In this document: positions 41,106-49,926 of the stretch, piece by piece
Layout: each line of letters opens with the position of its first letter
How positions within the stretch are numbered: position 1 is the first letter of the stretch
NCBI GenBank assembly: GCA_001899255.1
Contig: MKVX01000002.1
Span: forward strand, 434,001-498,000
DNA: 64,000 bases
Origin: Rhizobiales bacterium 62-47
GTDB taxonomy: Bacteria; Pseudomonadota; Alphaproteobacteria; Rhizobiales; Xanthobacteraceae
Reading direction: 5' to 3'
Program-made: the position numbers and the translations under genes
Notes under the pieces: generated by a model
Databases searched by the model: none
What the model saw: the letters and a program-made list of their open reading frames with translations, nothing else
Told to the model about the DNA's origin: nothing

Positions 41106-42623
41106 TCAGAACTGGAAATACAAAAACCGCGTCGTCCGGAAAAACAACAGAACCGAGACTCCAAAAAGAACGCCAAGCAGCACGGCTCCAGACGCGGAGC
41201 CGAGAAACATTCGAAGCCTCTCGATCTGCCGGGAGTCCGGCTCCAACGTCGGATATCCGCCCTGCTTGGCGTCAGAACCGCTCACCACGGGATGGAACGG
41301 CAGCCTGAATATCTGCTGCACATTCGGACATGCAAAGACGATGACAAGGCTCAGGATGAGAAGCGCAAAAGCAAAATAGCGCTCATTTACGAGCTGAGGT
41401 GCGGTGATGTTCCAGGCGATGCCAAAGCCCGCCATCGACCGGAGGATGTGAAGAGCGGCCTCGATCGTTGGTGCGCGAAAGAAGACCCAAGCCACCACCA
41501 CGCAAAAGAACGTCAAGATGACGCCGACAGCCTGGACCCCGAATAGCGCCGCCAACCACCGCGGCGCATTCTTGCGAAAGGCATGATTGATCAGGAGGTA
41601 GCAACCATGAATCGTTCCCCACACGACGAAGGTCCATTCCGCGCCGTGCCAGAGACCGCCGAGCATCATCGTGATCATGAGATTGACGTATCGCCTGGAA
41701 TGCCCGCTGCGATTGCCTCCGAGCGGGATATAGAGATAGTCGCGCAGGAAGCGGGATAACGTCATGTGCCAGCGCCGCCAGAAATCGACGATGCTCGCCG
41801 CACGATAGGGAGAGTAGAAATTGAGCGGAAGCTCGATATTGAACATCAGCGAAATGCCGATCGCCATGTCGCAATATCCGGAAAAATCGAAATAGAGCTG
41901 GAGCGTGTAAGCGAGCGCGCCAAACCAGGCATCTGCGAAGGACAGGCTCGATGTCGAATTGAAGACCATATCCGCGTAAGGCGCCAGCGCATCGGCGAGC
42001 AGAATTTTCTTGGCAAGCCCGATAATGAAGATCGCTGTTCCTGTACTGAAGTTCCGATAGGAGAACCTTGCCGCATTTGGCCGATTGAACTGCGGGATCA
42101 TTTCCGCATGATGAAGGATCGGACCGGCGATCAGATGCGGGAAATACGAGACGAACAAGACATACTCTGGAAGTCCCGTCTTTTTTACCTTGCCGACGTA
42201 GCAGTCCACCAGGAAAGCAATTTGCGTAAAGGTATAAAAGGAAATGCCGACAGGGAGCACGACGCTCCACGTCGATGGTGAAAGACCAAACGCCTGCGTG
42301 ACATTGGCCAGAAAGAAGCCTGCATATTTGTAGTAGCCGAGCGCGGCCAGATCGGCTGCAATCGCAAGAGCCGTAATACTTTTCGCCGAGATCAGTGCGC
42401 CGGGCTTTCTTGCTTTTACGATGAAGTAGCCCGCGGAGAAATTAAGAATGATCGACCCCGCCAACAACCACACCAGCGCAGGGCCGGACACGGAGTAGAA
42501 CACCAGCGACATCGCGCCGAGCCAGAGCACGGGCCATTGTCCGCCGGCACGTCCCAGCAACACATATCCGATGAGACAGACGGGCAGAAACGCAAAGATG
42601 AATGCGTAGGAATTGAACAGCAT
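41106..42623 (-). CDS. MBOAT family O-acetyltransferase (AlgI-like)
   Basis: A 505-residue polytopic membrane protein that moves acyl groups across the inner membrane onto extracytoplasmic polymers. AlgI-type features are YFPHLIAGPILHHAEMIPQF, DFSGYCDMAIGISLMF, LPLNFYSPYRAASIVDFWRRWHMTLSRFL, and the catalytic His in LGGLWHGAEWTFVVWG. It starts eight bases after the stop of the SGNH-like gene, so the two form a pair in the style of AlgI with AlgJ/AlgX. The target polymer is unknown. Confidence 0.9.
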   Translation of the reverse strand: MLFNSYAFIFAFLPVCLIGYVLLGRAGGQWPVLWLGAMSLVFYSVSGPALVWLLAGSIILNFSAGYFIVKARKPGALISAKSITALAIAADLAALGYYKYAGFFLANVTQAFGLSPSTWSVVLPVGISFYTFTQIAFLVDCYVGKVKKTGLPEYVLFVSYFPHLIAGPILHHAEMIPQFNRPNAARFSYRNFSTGTAIFIIGLAKKILLADALAPYADMVFNSTSSLSFADAWFGALAYTLQLYFDFSGYCDMAIGISLMFNIELPLNFYSPYRAASIVDFWRRWHMTLSRFLRDYLYIPLGGNRSGHSRRYVNLMITMMLGGLWHGAEWTFVVWGTIHGCYLLINHAFRKNAPRWLAALFGVQAVGVILTFFCVVVAWVFFRAPTIEAALHILRSMAGFGIAWNITAPQLVNERYFAFALLILSLVIVFACPNVQQIFRLPFHPVVSGSDAKQGGYPTLEPDSRQIERLRMFLGSASGAVLLGVLFGVSVLLFFRTTRFLYFQF

Positions 42624-42631
42624 CGCGCGAA

Positions 42632-43750
42632 CTATTCCGGCGGACAGGTGACAGAGGCTTGTGCGATAGCGCGCACGGCAGCACTGATCGACGCATTTGA
42701 CTCTGCGGTCCGCTGATACGTACCGTCATGCATCCAACGCACGAGCTGGTCGCTGGCCGCCGGATCGAAATGGCCAACGTCCATGAATCGTCGGCAATCG
42801 CGCTCGATACTGTCGGCAGCAAGAAAATCGAAATATCGAATGTTCGGGATATCGGCAATCTTTGCGACGAAGGCTTCCTGGGCGATGTTCGATGCCGCAA
42901 TCAATCCTGCCTGCTCGCGGTAGCGAAGCAGCATTTGTAGCAGCGGCGGATTGAAAATATAGAACGTCGTCGCCGGCCAGCGCTTTGCCAGACTTATGAA
43001 ATCATCCATACATTTGAGTGTCGCCGATGCTTCGGCGGCGATCCGGGCATCATTCATCGGCGGTGGTTGAGTTGCGGGAATTTCTCGCTGGATCGCGTTG
43101 GCAATATGAGCGGGGTTATCGAAATTGGATGCCCACGTCTCGTACCACCTGTGAGTGGCTTCTGGATGCCTTGAAAAGTAGGAACTTCTGTACCCTGCCC
43201 GAAACAGCAGCTCGCCTGCCGAGAACAGCAACGACTCGAAAGACGCAAGATACTTGGCGTTGCCTCTCGCGCTGTCGTCATACAGGTCGAGTGGAAACTT
43301 CCAGAACGGATGGTATCCCTCGCCGCACACGCCCCAGGTCGAAGCCTCGAGAAACACATAACGCAGATGGGGGCGATGCCCCAACAGGTAGTCACGCGTG
43401 ATCCGTTGCTCGCGGCTCGAACCGCCGAAGACCGAGAAGACTTCAGTCCGCACACCGAACAGCGCTTCGATCAATGCCGGATCGAAATTGCCAATGTAGG
43501 AAGAGCCAACAACCGCAGCCTGAAATGGCGGATCGGTACGAATACGGCCCGCGTTCGTCGTCCGCTGATAATTCCGCGAGACAACATACACATCGCTGCC
43601 GCGGATGAGATGAAGCGGATCGACGACAAAATTTGTCGCGACGACGACGACAAGCGTGGTGACGAAAGCCGCGAACAATACGATCCACCAACGCCGCCCT
43701 ACCGGGAGGCTTGCCGACCGCTCTGGCACGATTGCAGCTTCGCGTTGCAT
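42632..43750 (-). CDS. Membrane-anchored SGNH/AlgX-like partner of the MBOAT protein
   Basis: A 372-residue protein with an N-terminal signal anchor (WWIVLFAAFVTTLVVVVATNF) and an extracytoplasmic domain of SGNH-like layout: nucleophile region AAVVGSSYIGNFDPALIEAL, a middle region with FLEASTWGVCGEGYHPFW, and a C-terminal DVGHFDPAASDQLVRWM that would supply Asp and His. Likely the periplasmic acetyl acceptor/transferase working with the downstream MBOAT. ATG 43750 precedes the anchor directly; the frame to 43849 adds an unlikely leader. Confidence 0.78.
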   Translation of the reverse strand: MQREAAIVPERSASLPVGRRWWIVLFAAFVTTLVVVVATNFVVDPLHLIRGSDVYVVSRNYQRTTNAGRIRTDPPFQAAVVGSSYIGNFDPALIEALFGVRTEVFSVFGGSSREQRITRDYLLGHRPHLRYVFLEASTWGVCGEGYHPFWKFPLDLYDDSARGNAKYLASFESLLFSAGELLFRAGYRSSYFSRHPEATHRWYETWASNFDNPAHIANAIQREIPATQPPPMNDARIAAEASATLKCMDDFISLAKRWPATTFYIFNPPLLQMLLRYREQAGLIAASNIAQEAFVAKIADIPNIRYFDFLAADSIERDCRRFMDVGHFDPAASDQLVRWMHDGTYQRTAESNASISAAVRAIAQASVTCPPE

Positions 43751-44043
43751 ATGACCATCATCGCAGAAGGGTAATGACCGACACAACTTGTCCGTGAATG
43801 AGCAGGAGGATAGCAATCGCCCCCTGTTCTTTGGAAAGGCCGCTCGCAACCGGCCTCAACGCTCGACTTTCTAAATCTGGAAATAGCGAGAATATCTAAA
43901 ATCCCGGTTTGACGCGTATGGAGACTACGCCGCTCAATTCGGATTTGAGGCTACGAAAGCACAGTCTGGAATATTGAGCTGGTGCGCGAGAGGGCATCAC
44001 ATTTTGTTACTAGCTGCTACGTTGACGTGCGTTTTCGATGTAA

Positions 44044-44211
44044 TCAGATGCATATACCAACGAATATTCAGACAACCCGGACGACAAGCTCTCGACGGTC
44101 GTAACCGAGATCGTTGGCGATCTTGCTTTGGTAGGGCTTCCGATCTCGGACGACACGATCCGCCGATATCTGAAGGAAGCGCGCGAACACCTGGGCCAGT
44201 GGCAGGAGTGA
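44044..44211 (+). pseudogene. Degenerate C-terminal coding fragment
   Basis: An open frame of 55 codons directly after a TAA, with no usable start. The end reads DDKLSTVVTEIVGDLALVG, then LPISDDTIRRYLKEAREHL, a plausible soluble helical protein end with balanced composition. It looks like the tail of a gene that lost its 5' part. Parent family not recognised. Confidence 0.45.
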
Positions 44212-44242
44212 CCTTCGGCTGAAGCTTTCTGCACCAGGCTCC

Positions 44243-44271
44243 ATGTCTGCTTCGGTCCCGGAAGCAGACAT
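44243..44271. repeat. Perfect 11-base hairpin
   Basis: ATGTCTGCTTC (44243-44253), loop GGTCCCG, GAAGCAGACAT (44261-44271). No T-tract. It resembles intergenic palindromes in Bradyrhizobium-like genomes. Confidence 0.5.
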
Positions 44272-44369
44272 ACATCGATGCGGCTTTAACCGTCGGCTTA
44301 GGGCCATCAGCGGTTGGGCGGGCGTTAACGAAAACCATAGCCACAAACCGCGCCCCCTCCGATCGCGCG

Positions 44370-45002
44370 TCACTTATCTGGCGATGACGGGCTCTCCAGG
44401 CTTCGACCAAACATCATGCTAGGTGCTTCTTGATTCACCGAGGCAAACTGATTGAGCGGCACCGAAGTCATAACGGTGGAAATGCGTGAATCGACGACCT
44501 TTAGTATCATCTCTCGTCCAGCCTTCATCCGGCGAATGAAGACCGCATCCACCGCGCGCGCAGCGACGCAGGTATTAGAAAAACACCAGGCGAAGGGAAT
44601 GCTGACCGCATCGCGTTGGCCGAGGGAGACCCTGACGCCGGCCTCCAGGAACAACATCGGCGGCACGAAAATCTGCAGACGGCCGCCCTTGCCGGCGGCT
44701 CCTTCTATCAAATCGACCCGCAGCATCTCCTGACCCGTCTCCGTCACGCCGGTGATGCTTGTCCGGCAAATCATGGCCTCGGAAGGTTGAAAGCAGAGTT
44801 TACGCCAGCCGGAGAATCTGAGCTGCCTGAGCTGACGCTCGCCACGCGCTTCGATCATCGCTTCCGGAGACTTTGTAGCCGGAGCCTGGCTCGCCGAATT
44901 CGCTTTCTGTCCTCTGGCGCTCCCGCCCGCGTCTGCCGCCAGAGCGATACCTACGAGCAGCAATATCCGAGACGCAGTCCATCGTGAGCGACGACGAGCC
45001 AT
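44370..45002 (-). CDS. IalB family secreted protein, second copy
   Basis: A 210-residue exported protein: signal peptide (ASRILLLVGIALAADAGGSA), linker, then the IalB domain with FSGWRKLCFQPSEAMICRTS, LQIFVPPMLFLEAGVRVSLG and PFAWCFSNTCVAARAVDAVF. The four cysteines match the disulfide-forming pattern of IalB proteins better than the copy at 14536. It starts 20 bp after the stop of the upstream hydrolase, so the two probably share a transcript. Confidence 0.83.
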   Translation of the reverse strand: MARRRSRWTASRILLLVGIALAADAGGSARGQKANSASQAPATKSPEAMIEARGERQLRQLRFSGWRKLCFQPSEAMICRTSITGVTETGQEMLRVDLIEGAAGKGGRLQIFVPPMLFLEAGVRVSLGQRDAVSIPFAWCFSNTCVAARAVDAVFIRRMKAGREMILKVVDSRISTVMTSVPLNQFASVNQEAPSMMFGRSLESPSSPDK

Positions 45003-45022
45003 GATTGATCTCCGCGGAGCAA

Positions 45023-45970
45023 CTAGGGGTGCAGATCCAGGAAGCGGCTGACAATTGGTGACCAGATCGGGATTGCATCGGCCGAATGCAGGAAGAAATG
45101 CCCTTCGTCCCCGAAATCCGGCAGCAGGTGATACTCGGCGTTCCCACCGGCCGCCCGATAGGCATCCAACACCTTCTTCGACAGATCGGGGCCGAAATAG
45201 GTGTCGTTGTGGACGTAGATCGATAGCATCGGAATTTTGGCCGTGCGGCCAAACTCGCCGGCCGCGGCAACGAGCCTGTCAGGCGCGCAATTGTTGTTGG
45301 GCTTGCCGTCGACACGGCCGCCGCGGCCTGCCTCAAACGTGATGATCGCCCGGATCGAGTCGGACTTCAGGCTCGAGAGGGCGATCGCGCCCCAGCCGCC
45401 ACCCGACTGGCCGACGACGATGACCCCCTTCGGCAACACCTCGTTTTGACGGATCATATGATCGATGACCCACTGATTGATCGTGGCAACGGCAATCCCC
45501 GCGTCGCGGAAATTGACCGCCGAGCATTGCCCGACATCGCCGAAATACAGTCCGTACAGACCGCGCTCGGGGAGATCGATTGCGGAGCGCGCAAATCCCG
45601 GACGGATGGGAACGACGACCAGATTGCCTCGCCGCGCGAACCAGAATGCGGCATCCCGGAATTCGACCAGCGGGAAGAAACTCCGCTCGGTCGCATCCAG
45701 CGACTCGCCGTGGTTCATGACGACGAGGGGGAGGGGACCTGCGATGATGGGCCGGAACTCGTACGCGAGAATGGGGATCGGCGTCGAAAGCAGTATCAGC
45801 TTCTCTTCCACCCGCGGCATCGAGTCATCGGCAGCACGGCTCGATGCGGCGGCGAGGACGAGCATGCAGACGGCCAGGAGCAACCTGCTCGCCGTCGCGC
45901 ACAACGTCGCCGGCGAATTCTGTCTCACAAGAGCTGCTTGTGCACCATTCATCGGTTCGGCCGGTAACAT
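45023..45970 (-). CDS. Secreted alpha/beta hydrolase, paralogue 2
   Basis: A 315-residue exported hydrolase: signal peptide RLLLAVCMLVLAAASSRA, elbow VVGQSGGGWGAIALSSL, acid motif VHNDTYFGPDLS, His in GDEGHFFLHS, and a Cys in GDVGQCSAVNF. The same landmarks occur at 24207. A GAGAG site six bases before ATG 45970 supports the start. It is divergent from the DUF3604 gene at 46105, and a perfect dyad lies 16 bp upstream of its start codon. Substrate unknown; ester or carboxylic substrates are likely for the fold. Confidence 0.82.
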   Translation of the reverse strand: MLPAEPMNGAQAALVRQNSPATLCATASRLLLAVCMLVLAAASSRAADDSMPRVEEKLILLSTPIPILAYEFRPIIAGPLPLVVMNHGESLDATERSFFPLVEFRDAAFWFARRGNLVVVPIRPGFARSAIDLPERGLYGLYFGDVGQCSAVNFRDAGIAVATINQWVIDHMIRQNEVLPKGVIVVGQSGGGWGAIALSSLKSDSIRAIITFEAGRGGRVDGKPNNNCAPDRLVAAAGEFGRTAKIPMLSIYVHNDTYFGPDLSKKVLDAYRAAGGNAEYHLLPDFGDEGHFFLHSADAIPIWSPIVSRFLDLHP

Positions 45971-45985
45971 GGAATCTCTCGGCGC

Positions 45986-46005
45986 ATTGTTCGCGGGCGA
46001 ACAAT
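45986..46005. promoter_or_regulatory. Perfect 9+2+9 dyad operator candidate
   Basis: ATTGTTCGC (45986-45994), GG, GCGAACAAT (45997-46005) is a perfect inverted repeat in the 134 bp between the divergent hydrolase and DUF3604 genes. Size and symmetry fit a dimeric repressor site (TetR, GntR or LacI style). It is not a Crp/Fnr box. Confidence 0.65.
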
Positions 46006-46104
46006 TCGTCTGGGAAATGCATGGTAAAGGAGCGTGCCTCGCGGTCCGGGAAATCTTCGGACGCGCGACCCGAAGCGCGGCGGCGACAAATACGGGGCCT
46101 GAAT

Positions 46105-48030
46105 ATGAAGAACAGTGCGGAGGACCTCACCACAATCAGGCATCGCGCCATCGGCGGCGGCCTGCTGCTGGCCGCATCCTTGTTCACGCTTCAAGTGCGC
46201 GCGAACGAATTGAAGCTCATGGCGGCCAATCCCGCGATTCAGAAGGAACAGGCGCGGATCGTGGCCGCGGAGGCCAAAGCTCCCTCCAACCCGCTGCGCG
46301 AGGCTTATTTCGGCGAGACACATGTCCACACGGCCTATTCGCTGGACGCCTATCTCGGCGGAGCGCGGCTGACGCCGGATACCGCATATCGCTTTGCCCA
46401 GGGCGAAAAGATGACGGTCAACGGGCGGGTGCATCGCATCGTCGAGCCGCTCGATTTCGCGGCGGTAACCGACCACGCGGAATATCTAGGCGAGATGTAT
46501 TCGACCATGGTGAACGGCGCGCCGGGACACGATCAGGACAAGCTGAAGGAGCTTCGGTCGATGACCTCGATCGAGGACCGTGAGACCTGGTTCCTCAATT
46601 ACGTCGTGAAGAGCAATCGGTCCGATACGCCGCAGCACCCGCCGTTCTTCGCGGGTCCCGAGACCACGAAGAGCGCCTGGGTCATCGAGCTCGAGGCCAC
46701 CGAGCGGAACTATCATCCGGGCAAGTTCACGACGATCCCGGCGTTCGAATGGAGCGCAGCGCCCAAGGGCGGCAATCTGCATCGCAACGTGTTCTTTCGG
46801 GACATCCGCGTTCCCGAGATTCCCATGAGCTACATCGAGATCAATCGCGAGGACGGGCTTTGGGCCTGGATGGGCGGCCTGGAAAAGATCGGCGCCTCCG
46901 TCATCGCGATCCCGCACAATTCGAACGCCAGCAAGGGCATGATGTTCGACCCGCTCGATCCGCAGGGCAGGCCGATCGATGCGGCCTATGCGAAGACGCG
47001 GGCCCATTTCGAGCCGCTGATCGAGATGATGCAGGTGAAGGGCAATTCGGAGGTTCACCGGAATTTCTGGGCCGCCGACGAATTCGCGAATTTTGAGAAC
47101 GCGGACTCGATGGCGAACTACAGCGGGCGTGTGGCCAAGAAAGAGAATTTTGTTCGCTACGGGCTAGTCAAGGGACTCGAGTACGAGCGCACGCTGGGAG
47201 CCAATCCCTACAAGTATGGCGTCGTCGGCGGCACCGATAGCCACAACGGCACGCCCGGCGATACCGACGAAAGCAATTTCAAAGTCGGCAGCCACGGTGC
47301 CGCCGACGGCACGGTCGAGCGACGCCGGACCGCGGAGGTCGGCGGCTGGATCGGCGGCATCGACCTCAATCCCGGAGCGCTTGCCGGCGTCTGGGCGACC
47401 AGCAACACGCGCGGCGCCATCTGGGACGCGATGAAGGCGAAAGAAACGTTTGCCACCAGCGGTGTCCGCATCAAGGTCCGCATGTTCGCGGGCTTCGATC
47501 TTCCCGGACCAGATGCCAATCCGAAAGCCATGGTCGAGACCGGCTACAGGCTGGGCGTGCCGATGGGCGGAACCCTGCCGGCGGTCGCACCGGGCGAGAA
47601 GCGGCCGTTGCGCTTCAATGTGACGGCGATCAAGGGTCCAAAGGACGCCAATCTCGATCGCATCCAGATCATCAAGGGCTGGATCGGCGCAGACGGCGCG
47701 CCGCAGGAAAAGATCGTCAACATCGCGTGGTCCGGCGATCGCAAGATCGGGCCGGACGGCAAGCTGCCGCCGGTGGCCAATACCGTGGATCTGAAGACGG
47801 CAACCTACCGCAATTCGGCCGGAAGCCCCCAATTGACCGGGAGCTGGGTGGACGACGAATTCGAGCCCACCCAGTACGCGCTCTATTACGCCCGTGTGTT
47901 GCAGATCCCGACACCGCGCTGGAGCACCTATGACGCCGTGCGCGCCAACCTGCCGCTGCTCGACGGCGTGCCGGCCACGGTGCAGGAGCGGGCCTGGACG
48001 TCGCCGATCTGGTACACGGCCGCGAAGTAG
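46105..48030 (+). CDS. DUF3604 protein 1: exported PHP-like metallohydrolase candidate
   Basis: A 641-residue exported protein with a signal peptide (AIGGGLLLAASLFTLQVRA). It carries the landmarks of a PHP-type metal site: GETHVHTAYSLDAYL with H73 and H75, AVTDHAEYLGEM with D123 and H124, IPHNSNASKG with H271, and GGTDSHNGTPG with D378 and H380. The protein ends QERAWTSPIWYTAAK, shared with the copy at 50805. The family is annotated only as DUF3604; PHP membership and hydrolase activity are my inference from motif order. ATG 46105 gives the signal peptide; the frame extends to 45844 through the operator and upstream gene. Confidence 0.85.
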   Translation: MKNSAEDLTTIRHRAIGGGLLLAASLFTLQVRANELKLMAANPAIQKEQARIVAAEAKAPSNPLREAYFGETHVHTAYSLDAYLGGARLTPDTAYRFAQGEKMTVNGRVHRIVEPLDFAAVTDHAEYLGEMYSTMVNGAPGHDQDKLKELRSMTSIEDRETWFLNYVVKSNRSDTPQHPPFFAGPETTKSAWVIELEATERNYHPGKFTTIPAFEWSAAPKGGNLHRNVFFRDIRVPEIPMSYIEINREDGLWAWMGGLEKIGASVIAIPHNSNASKGMMFDPLDPQGRPIDAAYAKTRAHFEPLIEMMQVKGNSEVHRNFWAADEFANFENADSMANYSGRVAKKENFVRYGLVKGLEYERTLGANPYKYGVVGGTDSHNGTPGDTDESNFKVGSHGAADGTVERRRTAEVGGWIGGIDLNPGALAGVWATSNTRGAIWDAMKAKETFATSGVRIKVRMFAGFDLPGPDANPKAMVETGYRLGVPMGGTLPAVAPGEKRPLRFNVTAIKGPKDANLDRIQIIKGWIGADGAPQEKIVNIAWSGDRKIGPDGKLPPVANTVDLKTATYRNSAGSPQLTGSWVDDEFEPTQYALYYARVLQIPTPRWSTYDAVRANLPLLDGVPATVQERAWTSPIWYTAAK

Positions 48031-48070
48031 GTCTCGTCGGATCGCGAAACCGGGGGCAGATCAGCGCCTC

Positions 48071-48502
48071 TTATTGGCGCCCGGCTCGGGCAGGCGTGCT
48101 TATTTCTTTATATCGCAGATGTTCGGAACGCCGGCGATCGAGCGCCGGCATTTCTCCGTCCTGGTCGGCGAGCAGCAGGCGCAAAATCGTTCGGAAGGAA
48201 ATGCTTCGATTGCCGAGCAACGCGGTGTTGTCGTTTTCGGCGCCGTGATCGGTATAGGTTCCGCTAAAGCCGATGGTGGCGACTTTTCGCGCGAAGGGCC
48301 GTGTCGCCAGGTCCAGCGTATGCTCTTGCGAGGTGACCTCACCCTTCCACTTGCCGCCGCTGCAGATATAGCTGCCGGTGAAATAGAAGAACGAGTCGCC
48401 GCCCCGGATCGTGCCGTCGCGCAGCACCAGGACGCCATTGCCTCCGCCTTGAACGCCGTCCAGCAACTCGACGGTCAGCGCGTACAGCCCGTTTCTGATC
48501 AT
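48071..48502 (-). CDS. GrlR-family regulatory protein
   Basis: A 143-residue small beta-barrel protein matching the GrlR type: it opens with IRNGLYALTVELLDG and continues VLVLRDGTIRGGDSFFYFTG and YICSGGKWKGEVTSQEHTL. GrlR in enteropathogens binds and silences the type III secretion activator GrlA; homologues in rhizobia are not tied to secretion and no such genes are here. ATG 48502 has AAGGG upstream. ATG 48523 is possible and would overlap the stop of the preceding small gene. Confidence 0.72.
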   Translation of the reverse strand: MIRNGLYALTVELLDGVQGGGNGVLVLRDGTIRGGDSFFYFTGSYICSGGKWKGEVTSQEHTLDLATRPFARKVATIGFSGTYTDHGAENDNTALLGNRSISFRTILRLLLADQDGEMPALDRRRSEHLRYKEISTPARAGRQ

Positions 48503-48519
48503 GACGGCGTCCCTTCGGT

Positions 48520-48720
48520 TCATGACGTGAAGTACAGATAGTTGCTCCAGCTCGTGCGGCCTTCGCCGTCTGCGGCAGCCAAGTGGCGCTGCTCGAGCTG
48601 CCGTTGGTCTACGTCGAAATTGCCGTGGCCGTCGGTGCCGCCGCTTGCGCCCGGGTCGATTTCAACCAGCAACAAGGGCAGCGTAAGAAGCGCTCGGATC
48701 AGAATGCCTGCGGCCTTCAT
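48520..48720 (-). CDS. Small putative exported peptide upstream of GrlR gene
   Basis: A 66-residue frame with a signal-like start (MKAAGILIRALLTLPLLLVE) and a polar, acidic remainder ending SWSNYLYFTS. GGAG six bases before ATG 48720 and a stop overlapping a possible GrlR start at 48523 favour a real two-gene unit. No family recognised. It could be chance. Confidence 0.4.
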   Translation of the reverse strand: MKAAGILIRALLTLPLLLVEIDPGASGGTDGHGNFDVDQRQLEQRHLAAADGEGRTSWSNYLYFTS

Positions 48721-48930
48721 TTGCACTCCCATCCAACTTTGCGACCGCGCGAGGGGATTTGCAGCACTCAGCCGCGCGCGCATCGCACTCGCTCGGGTAG
48801 TTCAAAGGTCACCGATCCGCGAAGAATAACAGGCGCCGGAATTGACATTGATCACGCGCGATCATTTGAAGACCAAATGTCTTAGGCCATCCAAGTGCGA
48901 TGTCGGCTGGTAGATTGGGTTGACCAATCT

Positions 48931-49926
48931 CTAGATCGCGAAGCTCGTAACCCTCGTCACGAACCAGACCATCGAAATGGTGCCGATCAGATAGGCGGCG
49001 GCGAGGCGGGTCGGCACGACCGGCCATGTGACGAGCGCTGTCGCCGCCCTGACGGCGATCAGGATCGCGGCGACGAAGAGAAGCTGGCCGGCCTCGACAC
49101 CCACGTTGAACATGAGCAGCGCCAGCGGGATGTCGAGTTGCGGCAACCCCGTCTCCTTGAGCGCGCCGGCAAAGCCGAAGCCGTGCAGCAGGCCGAAGGC
49201 GAAGGCCACCACCCAGGGATAGGCTTGCGAAAGCCGTCGTTCGCCCGCTTTGATCTTGATGAGCTCGCTCGCCACGAAGGCGATGCTGAGCGCGATAGAG
49301 GCTTCGACGGGCTTCTGCGGCAGGCTGAAATAGCCGAGAGTGGCGCCTGCCAGCGTGATGCTGTGTGCGATCGTGAAGGCGGTGATCGTCTTTGCCAGCA
49401 TCCAGAGGTCACGGATCAGCAGCATCAGCGCCAGCACGAACAGCAGATGATCGAAGCCCGTGAGAATGTGATCGACCCCCAGCAGCAGATAGGTCTTCGC
49501 GACCTCCAGCGTGCTCTGGGCGCCCACAACGAGGATGGTCGGGGAATCAGGGGTGATCCGTGCAACTTCCGTGGTGCCGTCGCGGTACTCAATTCGCGCC
49601 AGCGCGTCCGTCACGCCTGACTTCAGGCCGTCGACGGAAATCTCGCGACCCTTCAATCCGCCGGTGCAAACCACGCTCGATCGTTCAAAAAAGGACCCCG
49701 CCTGAATGGTCCTGACCGGTTCCGCCTTGGGGCGGCACGACGCCGGCAGTCGCACGTAGATCCCGAGCCGCAAATCGCCGAGCGCCGGCACTTTCCACAC
49801 GACCGCGAATTCGTCGGCGGCCGTTTCCCGGATGTCGAGATAGGCGGGCCGAAGCTCATCGGCCGCGGCGAGATGGACCGCGAACAACTGCGCGAGAAAA
49901 AGAAGAATGCCGGCGAGACGGGTCAT
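48931..49926 (-). CDS. HupE/UreJ-type membrane protein with periplasmic N-terminal domain
   Basis: A 331-residue protein. Signal peptide (LAGILLFLAQLFAVHLAAA), an extracytoplasmic domain of about 150 residues, then about seven transmembrane helices. They carry the HupE/UreJ histidine motifs LGVDHILTGFDHLLFVLALM, FTIAHSITLAG and FGLLHGFGFAGAL, and FNVGVEAGQLLFV. HupE/UreJ proteins are nickel or cobalt permeases; this longer group is less studied. Its ATG overlaps the stop of the parvulin gene, so it is the last gene of the DUF3604 operon. Confidence 0.83.
   Translation of the reverse strand: MTRLAGILLFLAQLFAVHLAAADELRPAYLDIRETAADEFAVVWKVPALGDLRLGIYVRLPASCRPKAEPVRTIQAGSFFERSSVVCTGGLKGREISVDGLKSGVTDALARIEYRDGTTEVARITPDSPTILVVGAQSTLEVAKTYLLLGVDHILTGFDHLLFVLALMLLIRDLWMLAKTITAFTIAHSITLAGATLGYFSLPQKPVEASIALSIAFVASELIKIKAGERRLSQAYPWVVAFAFGLLHGFGFAGALKETGLPQLDIPLALLMFNVGVEAGQLLFVAAILIAVRAATALVTWPVVPTRLAAAYLIGTISMVWFVTRVTSFAI

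Larger units (their letters stand above)
43751..44369. other. Intergenic region with gene debris and a hairpin
   Basis: About 620 bp without an intact gene. It holds a start-less coding fragment (44044-44211) and an 11-base hairpin (44243-44271), listed separately. The base composition is more AT-rich at the left. It marks the border between the chromosomal backbone and the accessory block that follows. Confidence 0.6.
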
